Below, piece by piece: positions 55,179-63,319 of a DNA stretch of 64,000 nucleotides (the stretch's first letter is position 1; each line of letters opens with the position of its first letter). The translations under genes and the position numbers were made by a program. This DNA comes from CAIWHR01 sp963717695 (GTDB lineage Bacteria > Pseudomonadota > Gammaproteobacteria > Burkholderiales > Casimicrobiaceae), in assembly GCA_963717695.1 (NCBI GenBank), contig CAVQWR010000004.1, forward strand, positions 1 to 64,000, given 5' to 3'. A model generated the notes under the pieces. It was not told where the DNA came from. It did no database searches and saw only the letters and a program-made list of their open reading frames with translations.

Positions 55179-55514
55179 ATGAAGAAGGTGCTCACCTTCG
55201 CCGCGATCGCGGAAGCAGCGACCGGCGTGGCGCTGCTGTTCGTTCCTGCTCTCGTCGGGCAATTGCTGCTCGGTGAGGAGCTCGCCGGCGTCGCAGTCAC
55301 GGTGGCGCGCGTCGCCGGCATTGCGCTGATTGCGCTGGGCATCGCCTGCTGGCCCGGACCGCCGCGCGTGGGCATGCTGGTCTACGGTGCGGCGGTCACC
55401 GTGCTTCTCGCCTACGTTGGGCTCACCGGCGGCGGCGGCGTGCTGCTGTGGCCGGCGGTCGCCCTGCACGCAGTCCTCACGATCTTGCTGGCAATGAAGT
55501 CAGCCAGCCGGTAG
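55179..55514 (+). CDS. Small four-helix membrane protein
   Basis: 111 residues, almost all hydrophobic, four predicted membrane helices (VLTFAAIAEAATGVALLFVP, IALIALGIACW, VLLAYVGLTG, VALHAVLTILLAM). Begins 15 bp after the sulfatase stop, so cotranscribed. No family recognised; such small proteins often accompany sulfatase genes of this type. Confidence 0.75.
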   Translation: MKKVLTFAAIAEAATGVALLFVPALVGQLLLGEELAGVAVTVARVAGIALIALGIACWPGPPRVGMLVYGAAVTVLLAYVGLTGGGGVLLWPAVALHAVLTILLAMKSASR

Positions 55515-55751
55515 AAGAACGATTCGGTGGTCAGGGCGGCGCCCGCTCTGGCCGGTCCGGCATCCGTTCGTCTGCTGCCGAGTGCGCTCGGTCAACCGGA
55601 CCCTTGCATCGAAGGCATCCGGCTCGCCGCAACGACGAGACAGCCGATACGAAGTGGGGCAGGGTGGCAGGTCGTTGCCGCGGCCAGAACGATCAGGTTC
55701 AGGGCTGACCGGTGCGGCCAGCGCCTGCCCGCCCCGCGCTACACTTTCGGG

Positions 55752-57389
55752 GTGCCCGGATCCCTGAACTCCGCGTTCGCCGAAGCTTTCGCCCGGTCTC
55801 CGCTGCGGCACGTACGCTTCCGCCGCTTCTACATTGCGTCGGTGGGAGTGTTCCTTGGCTACACGATGCAAGCCACGATGGCGGCGTGGCTGATGGCAAC
55901 GATGACGTCGTCGGCGCTGATGGTGGCGCTGGTGCAGACCGCAAGCACCGCGGGCACCGTGCTGTTCGGGCTCCTCGCGGGCACCATGTCGGACCTGCTG
56001 GAACGGCGCCGCGTGATCATGGGCACGCAGGTGCTGTTCGTGGTCGGCGGGGTGGTGCTCGGCATCGAAACGCTCGCGGGCTGGATCGGCCCCTGGGGCA
56101 TTCTGTGCCTCACGTTCATCAGCGGCGTCGCGTTCACCTTCTACCAGCCCGCGCAGCAGGCGAGCATCAACGACCTCGTGGAGCGCGCGGACGTGCCGCA
56201 GGCCGTCGCCCTCGGTGCGGTCGCGATGAACGTGTCGCGCGCCATTGGTCCCGCATTCGCCGGGCTGCTCGCCGCGTGGCTCGGCTCCGGCACGTCGTTT
56301 CTGACAAGCGCCGCGTGCTTCCTCGGCATGCTCGCAGTCGTGTATCGCTGGCCGCCGCAGCCGCCATCGCTTCCCGGAGTGCCCGAATCGCTCCTTGCCG
56401 GCATCCGGAGTGGCGTCCGCTATGCGCGGCACTCGGCGCAGCTCCGCGCGATCCTCTGGCGCAATCTCATCTTCGCGGCGTTTGCGAGCTCGCTGTGGGC
56501 ACTTCTGCCCGTCATCGCGCGCGACCAGCTCGGCCTCGGCGCCGGCGGTTTCGGTCTGCTGTTCGGCAGCTTCGGCTTCGGCGCCGTGCTGGGAGCGCTG
56601 GCACTGCCGGGACAGCTGCGCAGGCACTCGCTGCAGCGGACGGTGGTCACGGCGTCCCTGCTGTGGGTGATCGCGGCGACGCTCATCGCGGCGACGAACG
56701 TCACCGCGATCGCGATGGTGGGCGCGTTCGGCGCGGGTGCGTCATGGGTCGGCGTATTCGCGAGCCTGGGTGCAGGCACGCAAAGCGCGGTGCCGGCCTG
56801 GGTGCGGGCGCGGGCGGTGGCGATTTCCTTTCTTACGGTGCAGGCGAGCCTTGCACTCGGCAGCGTCGTGTGGGGCGCGCTGGCGTCGTGGTACGGCACG
56901 CGCGTCACGCTGCTGATCGCGGCCGGGCTGTTCCTCGCGACTCTCGGCGCCGTGCGCCGCATTCGCGTTCGGCTCGGCGGCGACAAGGACATCCTGCCCG
57001 GCGCGGAGCTGCCCGGCCTCGGTCTCGCGGAGGAGCCCGAGCCCGATGACGGTCCGGTGTTGATCCAGGTCGAGTATCGCGTCGACCTCGAGGACCGCGA
57101 CGCGTTCCTGCACGCGATCCGAGCGCTCGGACCCGTGCGTCGGCGCAACGGAGCCAACAGCTGGCGGGTGTTCCGCGACATCGCCGAGGAAGGGCTCTTC
57201 GTCGAGCGCTATATCGTCGCGTCGTGGGCCGAGTACGTGCGGCTGCGATCGCGGATGACGATCGCGGATCGCGCGCTCATCGACGAGGCGGGAAAGCATC
57301 AGAAGGCAGACACGCCGATCAGGGTGTCTCGCTTCCTCGGCGTGGTGTTGCCCGAAAGCCTGGCGGCACCCAGGTCGGCGAAGGACTGA
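55752..57389 (+). CDS. MFS_3-type exporter with C-terminal soluble domain
   Basis: 545 residues from a GTG at 55752, chosen because the membrane part starts directly after SPLRHVRFRRFYIASVGVFLG; the frame is open further upstream but that part looks non-coding. Eleven to twelve helices of the MFS_3/enterobactin-exporter type (GTMSDLLERRRVIMGTQ). Residues ~435-545 form a soluble dimeric alpha/beta-barrel-like domain (VLIQVEYRVDLEDRDAFLHAI) seen at the end of many MFS_3 proteins. Substrate unknown. Confidence 0.85.
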   Translation: MPGSLNSAFAEAFARSPLRHVRFRRFYIASVGVFLGYTMQATMAAWLMATMTSSALMVALVQTASTAGTVLFGLLAGTMSDLLERRRVIMGTQVLFVVGGVVLGIETLAGWIGPWGILCLTFISGVAFTFYQPAQQASINDLVERADVPQAVALGAVAMNVSRAIGPAFAGLLAAWLGSGTSFLTSAACFLGMLAVVYRWPPQPPSLPGVPESLLAGIRSGVRYARHSAQLRAILWRNLIFAAFASSLWALLPVIARDQLGLGAGGFGLLFGSFGFGAVLGALALPGQLRRHSLQRTVVTASLLWVIAATLIAATNVTAIAMVGAFGAGASWVGVFASLGAGTQSAVPAWVRARAVAISFLTVQASLALGSVVWGALASWYGTRVTLLIAAGLFLATLGAVRRIRVRLGGDKDILPGAELPGLGLAEEPEPDDGPVLIQVEYRVDLEDRDAFLHAIRALGPVRRRNGANSWRVFRDIAEEGLFVERYIVASWAEYVRLRSRMTIADRALIDEAGKHQKADTPIRVSRFLGVVLPESLAAPRSAKD

Positions 57390-57493
57390 CCAGCCCTTGA
57401 CTCCGTTCAGATGTGAAGAAAGGTGGAGTCCACTCGGTCGAAAGTCGCCGACGCAGAGCTGCGGCCATTCGCGTGGTGGCAGGCTTGAACCCG

Positions 57494-58723
57494 CTATGGT
57501 TCTTTGCTTAATGGCGGCAGTCGTATCGCCGCATCATCATACGTTCCGTATCTCGCATCACGATGGCACGCCCCGCAGTTGGATTTCGAGCCGACTGCCG
57601 GATTGGACCATGTGCTGTCGTCGATCCTCTCGTGTTTCTCGATCCAGAACGCGGTTTCGGTGATGCGCAATGGCGTCACGCCGGCCGGGATCGACTTGTT
57701 GATCCTGTAGGCCGCCTCGGTCATCCCGGTCTCGGCGGAGTTCTGCTCCAGAAAAGCCCGGATCTCGGACAGTGTTTTCGGATCGAACTGCCACTGCAAG
57801 CCGAAGTGATTGTCCGGGCTGTCGAGGTGCGCCGCCCATGAGCGCGCAGGAAGCAGGGTCGGATGAAGCGGCCCGTGGCAGGCGCCGCAGCTATTGCGCC
57901 ACGTCTGGTTGTCCGGCAGTTGCCTGCCGACATAGGGAAGTTGCTCCAGTCCGGGAATATTGATCAATCGCCAGTGAATGAGCCAGAGGGCGCTGCCTGC
58001 CACGCATGCGAGCATCACGAGCGCGACCCACGGATGGCTGGATCCGATGCCCTCGTCCGCGCCGGCGATCTTGTGGCCCGTGATCATGGCCCTGGCCAGA
58101 TTTTCCCGATGCGCGACGCTTTCGACGACGACACCGCCGACGTGCACCAGCACCAGGGCAAGCGTCAGCCAGGCGAGACTTTCATGAAGACGTTTGGCGA
58201 ACTCGCCGAGCGGACGATCGGCGAGTGTCCTGAACATGCCCTGTGCTTCCTCCGCACCCTGCACCACGAGGCCCGTCACGCATATCACCAGGCCGAATGC
58301 CAACAGCAGGTAAATCGCGACACTCCCTGCCGGGTTGTGCCCGACGTGACGATGCGCCCGCGCCGCCATCACGTCGGCAGCATAGGCAATCGCGGCGCGC
58401 GGACCGTACCGGAAGGCTTCGAATCGCGCGTAGCGACTGCCCGCGAAGCCCCAGAAGATGCGAAAGCAGATCAGACCGAGTACGACATAGCCGAAGTAGA
58501 CATGGAGGTCGCGGAAGCGGTCCGGGTCACCCGTAGCCATCGCCGAGAAAAAGCAGACAACCAGCGTCCAATGAAAGACGCGGGTAGGCAGATCCCACAC
58601 GAGGACCGCGTGCGTGCCCTCCTTCGCAACCTGCCCATTCCCGGCAGTCTGCGAATCTCCGCCGTCGCTGATTGGATCCAGGTCGGCGGCTTGTGAATCC
58701 GCGCGGTCGTCGATCGTTTCCAT
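57494..58723 (-). CDS. Cytochrome b561 fused to a dihaem cytochrome c
   Basis: 409 residues. A ~40-residue N-terminus, then four membrane helices of the Ni-Fe-hydrogenase-type cytochrome b561 (VWDLPTRVFHWTLVVCFF, DLHVYFGYVVLGL, RLHESLAWLTLALVLVHVGG) with haem-b His residues. The C-terminal domain has two CGACH haem-c sites about 100 residues apart, as in DHC dihaem cytochromes. A membrane quinol/cytochrome electron-transfer protein with a periplasmic haem c module. Convergent with the MFS gene. Confidence 0.9.
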   Translation of the reverse strand: METIDDRADSQAADLDPISDGGDSQTAGNGQVAKEGTHAVLVWDLPTRVFHWTLVVCFFSAMATGDPDRFRDLHVYFGYVVLGLICFRIFWGFAGSRYARFEAFRYGPRAAIAYAADVMAARAHRHVGHNPAGSVAIYLLLAFGLVICVTGLVVQGAEEAQGMFRTLADRPLGEFAKRLHESLAWLTLALVLVHVGGVVVESVAHRENLARAMITGHKIAGADEGIGSSHPWVALVMLACVAGSALWLIHWRLINIPGLEQLPYVGRQLPDNQTWRNSCGACHGPLHPTLLPARSWAAHLDSPDNHFGLQWQFDPKTLSEIRAFLEQNSAETGMTEAAYRINKSIPAGVTPLRITETAFWIEKHERIDDSTWSNPAVGSKSNCGACHRDARYGTYDDAAIRLPPLSKEP

Positions 58724-59227
58724 GCTGTCCAGTTCGCTTGATCTCCAGGTCGGATGCGCCGCGAAGGTCGAACGAAACCGCCCCGCAGGAACTGCAGCAA
58801 AACTGCGGCCTGCGCGGGCTGCCGAACATATTCAATCCCCTCCACGACATTTCGCCATTGCGATTGATCAATCCATTCCAACATAGCGCGCGACAGTGAC
58901 GTCCAATGGGGATGCTGGCGCAACTGATGACGCAAGAGATGCCGTCGGATTTGTGCTCATCGCTGCCATTCAGGCAATCAATGGCGACAATTCGTCGCAC
59001 CGATCGACGGCTTCAGTTGCGGGCGGGAGATCGCGCGCAGTCGTCTGCGCGCATCATGGACGTTGCGGGCGGGGATGGACGGACGAAGGCGTCGGTCCAC
59101 CCTGGGATCGCCTCAGGCGACTTCAACGCCTGTAGATTGATCGTAAGCCGTCAGTGAGTGAACCGCGAAACCATAGAATGATCGAGACCGCGCGGTTCCA
59201 TGGCGTTCGCTGCGTCGGCCACAGGAA
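58724..59227. other. Gene-free stretch, nothing recognised
   Basis: No credible frame. Should hold the promoter of the cytochrome b561 gene. No FNR or CRP match seen. Confidence 0.4.
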
Positions 59228-59851
59228 TTACGGGCCCGCCAGAGTCTCAATCTGCAATGCCGTCACCGTGCTTGCGCGGGTGGAGACGGCGATTGCGTCG
59301 CTGTTCTTGAAGCATTCCACGATCACCGTTTCAGCTGCGGTGAGCGTCAATGTGGCAAGCAGCGGGATGGAGGCCGAACTGTCGGTGCTTCCGCCGACAA
59401 GCGTGCGAGAGGTCGCGCCGAATGGCCCGTCGCCGTCAGCGAACGAGCACTGGACATTGACGTAGGGCGCCAATGTACCCGCCGCGATGTCCGCCTGAAG
59501 ACCTACGGTCGACTGCAGGATGTAGCTGCCGGCCGGAAGAGCCAACGCCAATACCCTCGTGGGAGCGGCGGCGTCGGCATTGACGGGAATTGCCACGAAG
59601 CCCGCGGAAAAGTTGTCGCCAACGAATCCGTTGCTCGGTCCTCTGGGGCCGGTCGGTCCCGCCTTGCCTTGCGGGCCTGCGGGCCCGACGAGCCCGACCG
59701 CGGCGGGATCGAGTTGTGTCTGGCCAGCCTTGCAAACATCAAGGGCGGCGACGGACCCGCTTGCATTTGCGCACAGCACGAGCGCGTCGGCAGGCGGGAC
59801 GCTCGCCACGAGTGCGATCACAACGTACAGCCCGGCACCGAGATGGTTCAT
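59228..59851 (-). CDS. Exported protein with short collagen-like segment
   Basis: 207 residues from the ATG at 59851. Signal peptide ends near ...PPADA. A Gly-X-Y stretch GPAGPQGKAGPTGPRGP (~56-72) is followed by a beta-rich domain (FVAIPVNADAAAPTRVLALAL, TLTAAETVIVECFKNSDAI) like the C-terminal jelly-roll of bacterial collagen-like proteins. Surface or matrix protein of unknown partner. Confidence 0.75.
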   Translation of the reverse strand: MNHLGAGLYVVIALVASVPPADALVLCANASGSVAALDVCKAGQTQLDPAAVGLVGPAGPQGKAGPTGPRGPSNGFVGDNFSAGFVAIPVNADAAAPTRVLALALPAGSYILQSTVGLQADIAAGTLAPYVNVQCSFADGDGPFGATSRTLVGGSTDSSASIPLLATLTLTAAETVIVECFKNSDAIAVSTRASTVTALQIETLAGP

Positions 59852-60290
59852 GGCATTTGCTCTCTCTTTCGCGTGGAAACTCGTACGAACCGGGACTTGT
59901 GGCAGCGTCCATCCCGGCACGATACTGAATGGGCAGGACCAGAACAGGCTGAACCCTGTTGGCGCATGAGTGGTGATCGACGGCGGCAATTGAGCGCATC
60001 GCGCAAATCTATGGCGGAACGGGACGATGGACGCGCACTTGGCGGCGACGCGCAGTGCTCGGGCGGCCGCGTCCGCCCTCTCATGCACTCTTCGAATGGA
60101 TGGAAGCGGCGTTGGGGTCGAGCCCGCATCTTTCTTGTCGCTCGAGACTTGGGCCTCCCGCGGTTTCCCAATCCTGGGCGGGACGAATCAGGCACAGTCC
60201 AGCGGTTTTCTGGCGGGCGGAAATGCGCATTGACGGTCTGTTCGGACATGTGCGAATCGAGTCCGAGGTCCGACGAGTCTGGAGACGGCG
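59852..60290. other. Gene-free divergent stretch
   Basis: No credible frame. Separates the collagen-like gene from the TonB-like gene; promoters of both should lie here. Confidence 0.4.
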
Positions 60291-62134
60291 ATGGACCCGC
60301 ATCGCGTTAACGAAGAACCCCGGGGTACTGCTGCACGCATGAGTTCCGAGCGTAGGCGACTGCCGCCCGCACTGCTTCTCTCGCTGCTGATTCACGCGTT
60401 GCTGCTGAGCGTGACCTTTGGCGGTCAGGGAGGCTGGCTTCCCGGGCTGGGCTTCCCGTGGCAGGCGCGCCGGGTCGACGCACCGGAATTGAGCGTGGTG
60501 CTCATGCCGGCACCTGCCACAACGGCCGAGCCTGCGACCACGCCGGACGCGGAGCCGGTGCAGGCATCGACTGAGCAGACCGTCTCACCGGCGCCGACGC
60601 GCACGCCTTTCGTTTCCCATGTGACGCCCTCGCGACGGAGCGAAGCGGCGATCGTGCCCGAGCCGGGCGCGGAGACCACATCCAGGACAGACGTTGCGAG
60701 CAGTGCAGCTCCTGCGAAATCCCCGTCGCGCGCCGAGCGCACCGTTGAGACGCCGTCGCTGCCGATTCCTGCGCCGCCGGCGATCGCGCCGGCGAGGACC
60801 GATGCGGCCACGCCGGTGGAACCCGCTGCTCCAGCGATGGCAACGCCCGTCATCACGGCGCCGAGCGTCGCGAGCCCCGCCACCGCGACGCCGTCGCCTT
60901 CGGATGCCGGTAATGCAGCGCCGGCGCCAGTCGACGAGAAGGCGGCGGAGCCCGACCGAGCCGATGAAATCGCGAGGCTCGAGGTACTGAAGCAGGAGGG
61001 GCAGCGGCAGGCGGAGTTGGAGGAGATTGCGCGTCGCGAAGCGGCACAACTCGAGGTGGCACGAGCCGAAGCCGCACGAGCCGAAGCCGCACGAGCCGAA
61101 GCCGCACGAGCCGAAGCCGCACGCGCCGAAGCCGCACGAGCCGAGCCGCACGAGCCGAAGCCGCACGAGCCGAAGCCGCACGCGCCGAAGCCGCACGCGA
61201 CGAAGCAGCACGAAACGAAGCCGCGCGAGTTGAGGTGGCACGAGTTGAGGCGGCACAAGTCGAGGCTGCAAGGGTAGACGCTGTACGAGTGGAGGCAGCA
61301 CGCGCCGATGCTGCACGAGCCGAGGCAGCACGAGCCGAGGCAGCACGAGCCGAGGCAGCACGAGCCGAGGCAGCACGAGCCGAGGCCGCACGAGCCGAAG
61401 CCGCACGAGCCGAAGCCGCACGAGCCGAGGAGCCGCACGAGCCGAAGCCGCACGAGCCGAAGCCGCACGAGCCGAAGCCGCACGCGCCGAAGCCGCACGC
61501 GCCGAAGCCGCACGAGCCGAAGCCGCACGGAGCCGAAGCCGCACGGGCCGAAGCCGCACGCGCCGAAGCCGCACGGGCCGAAGCCGCACGGGCCGAAGCC
61601 GCACGAGCCGAAGCCGCACGGGCCGAGGCAGCGAGAGCGGAGGCAGCACGAGTCGAGGCTGCGCAAGAGGCGGCCGCACGACGGGAAGCGGCGCTCCGGG
61701 CGATCGGACGGCAACTGGACGAGGAGGCCGCGCGGCGCGACACTGCATCGACCGCGCCGCAATTGCCGCTGTCCGTGGGCAGTGCACGTCGATACTGGCT
61801 CTTCGGCCGCAGCGACTCCAACCAGGAACTCATCCTGTACGCGGAGGCGTGGGCGCGGAAGATCCAGATGAACATGACGTTCGATCTGGTTCGCGAAGCC
61901 GCGAAGCAGCGTCACGCCGATCCGCTCGTCACCGTGGCGATTCGCAGCGACGGCTCGGTGGAGTCGGTGACGTTCGTCCAGTCGAGCGGCGTGCCCGCGC
62001 TCGACGAAGCCATACGAAGGGTCGTGGACAGCCAGAAGCCCTACCAGGCGTTCCCGCCGGGCCTCGCCCGCGAGTACGATGTGATCATGATCCGCCGCAC
62101 CTGGTACTTCGACACGGCAATCCGGCTGTATTGA
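60291..62134 (+). pseudogene. TonB/TolA-like protein with long Ala-Glu repeat tract, frameshifted
   Basis: ATG at 60291 with GGAG 6 bp upstream. One membrane helix (ALLLSLLIHALLLSVTFGG), a Pro/Ala-rich stretch, a charged coil, then a tract of pentapeptide repeats AEAAR encoded by 15-bp DNA units. One base is missing at 61141-61148, putting the rest in another frame. Further on, a +2 change near 61431 and a +1 near 61530 shift and restore the frame. The C-terminus (~61800-62134) is a TonB-type domain (LVTVAIRSDGSVESVTFVQS, ALDEAIRRVV). Restored length ~614 residues. It would span the periplasm to energise an outer-membrane receptor. No exbB/exbD nearby. Confidence 0.8.
61057..61660. repeat. 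15-bp tandem repeat tract
   Basis: About 40 copies of GCACGAGCCGAAGCC and close variants. Each unit encodes five residues, and none of the six frames has stops across most of the tract. Unit-length errors of 14, 16 and 17 bp mark the frame changes in the TonB-like gene. Confidence 0.92.
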
Positions 62135-62151
62135 GTGAACCGGGAGGGCAC

Positions 62152-62769
62152 ATGGAAGACGAACCCATGTATCACGACGGAATGCGGCGACTGCAGGACG
62201 CGCGCGAAACCCGCCCGCTTGCCGACCGCCTGGAGCAGGTGACCGTTCACACCGCGTTCACCGCGGAAGATCGTGCGTTCATCGAGCGCTGCCCGATGTT
62301 CTTCATCGCGACGGCCGATGAACACGGTCGGCCCGACTGCTCGTACAAGGGCGGATTGCCGGGATTCGTCCGCGTCCTCGACGATTGCACGCTGGCCATT
62401 CCCGATTACGACGGCAACGGGATGTACAGGACCTGGGGCAATGTTCTGGTCAACCCTCAGATCGGACTGCTGTTCCTGGATTTCGAGACCCCCAAGCGAA
62501 TCCGCGTGAATGGCACGGCGCAGGTCAGCGCGGACGATACCTTGCGCAGCGACTGCCCGGGCGCGGTCTTCGTCGTTCGTGTGACGGCGACGCGAATCTT
62601 TCCCAACTGCCCGCGCTACATCCACCGGATGCAGCTTGTCGAGCCGTCGGCGTACGCACCGCGATCCGATTACACGCCGCCGGTTCCGGCATGGAAGACC
62701 TTCGATGTCTTTCGCGACGCGCTGCCCGCGCGCGACCGTGAGGATGGCAGGAACGGCGAGGCGGGATAG
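62152..62769 (+). CDS. Pyridoxamine-phosphate-oxidase-fold flavin-binding protein
   Basis: 205 residues; GGGAGGG before the ATG. Split-barrel features: IERCPMFFIATADEHGRPDCSYKGG, LAIPDYDGNGMYRTWGN, VNPQIGLLFLDF and the C-terminal NCPRYIHRM. Belongs to the same general group as the protein at 39764. It begins 17 bp after the TonB-like gene. Substrate unknown. Confidence 0.85.
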   Translation: MEDEPMYHDGMRRLQDARETRPLADRLEQVTVHTAFTAEDRAFIERCPMFFIATADEHGRPDCSYKGGLPGFVRVLDDCTLAIPDYDGNGMYRTWGNVLVNPQIGLLFLDFETPKRIRVNGTAQVSADDTLRSDCPGAVFVVRVTATRIFPNCPRYIHRMQLVEPSAYAPRSDYTPPVPAWKTFDVFRDALPARDREDGRNGEAG

Positions 62770-62823
62770 GACAAAACGAACGACAGCGGCGTCTCCTGTT
62801 CGACGCCGCGACTCCCGCGTCGC

Positions 62824-63249
62824 TCAGTCGGGCTTGTCGTCGGGACCGCGCGCGGCGGGGCGCACCGGCAGCGCCGGCGCGGGACGACGGCCGTCGAGCA
62901 GATGTCGCACCGCGAGCACGGGATGCCGCGTCATCATCCGCGGACCTGCGTAGCGCATGATCACGCGGACCTCCTCGCGCGGCGCGGCCGCATAGCAGTG
63001 CACCGTGCAGTTCGCGCACGTGGGCTTCTCGTCGCCGAACACGCAACGGTCGAGCCTGCGCGTCGCGTAGCCGAGCAGGCCGGCGCATTTCTCGCACAGC
63101 GCGCCCTCGCTGCCGTGGCGGTCGCGGCAATGGATCTCGAACATCGCGGTCAGCGTCGCGAGCTCGCGCGCGAGGCGCGGATGACGCGCGTCGTCGTGGA
63201 CGCGGCGCAGTCCCGCAGCGGTCGGTCGGTCGGTGGGGGGCGTGCTCAT
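62824..63249 (-). CDS. ygbA: YgbA-family NO-responsive protein
   Basis: 141 residues from the ATG at 63249. Strong match to the YgbA (nitrous-oxide-stimulated promoter) family: LCEKCAGLLGYATRRLDRC, PTCANCTVHCYA, VIMRYAGPRMMTRHPVLA and VRHLLDGRRPAP. Six or more conserved cysteines suggest a metal or iron-sulfur site. In E. coli ygbA is induced by NO under NsrR; here an FNR/DNR-type box lies upstream. The function is linked to recovery from nitrosative stress. The start is close to the box, so it may begin slightly further downstream. Confidence 0.9.
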   Translation of the reverse strand: MSTPPTDRPTAAGLRRVHDDARHPRLARELATLTAMFEIHCRDRHGSEGALCEKCAGLLGYATRRLDRCVFGDEKPTCANCTVHCYAAAPREEVRVIMRYAGPRMMTRHPVLAVRHLLDGRRPAPALPVRPAARGPDDKPD

Positions 63250-63286
63250 GCTGGCGCCATTGTGGCGACGCCGGGACCGCGACCCC

Positions 63287-63300
63287 ATGACTTCGGTCAA
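63287..63300 (-). promoter_or_regulatory. FNR/DNR-type box before ygbA
   Basis: On the minus strand TTGACCGAAGTCAT, one mismatch from TTGAC-N4-GTCAA. Its centre is 44 bp before the chosen ATG, so -41.5 spacing would give an almost leaderless mRNA. Candidate only. Confidence 0.45.
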
Positions 63301-63319
63301 GAACGCGCGGCGCCGCCGC

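Noticed and set aside
61057..61660. CRISPR array
   Set aside because: Repeats are 15 bp, directly adjacent without spacers, and coding; no cas genes in the window.
60425..61915. 496-codon Cys/Gly-rich frame (GFGSCGFGPCG repeats) on the minus strand
   Set aside because: Antisense reading of the 15-bp repeat tract of the TonB-like gene, with no ribosome site or signal peptide; repetitive only because the DNA is.
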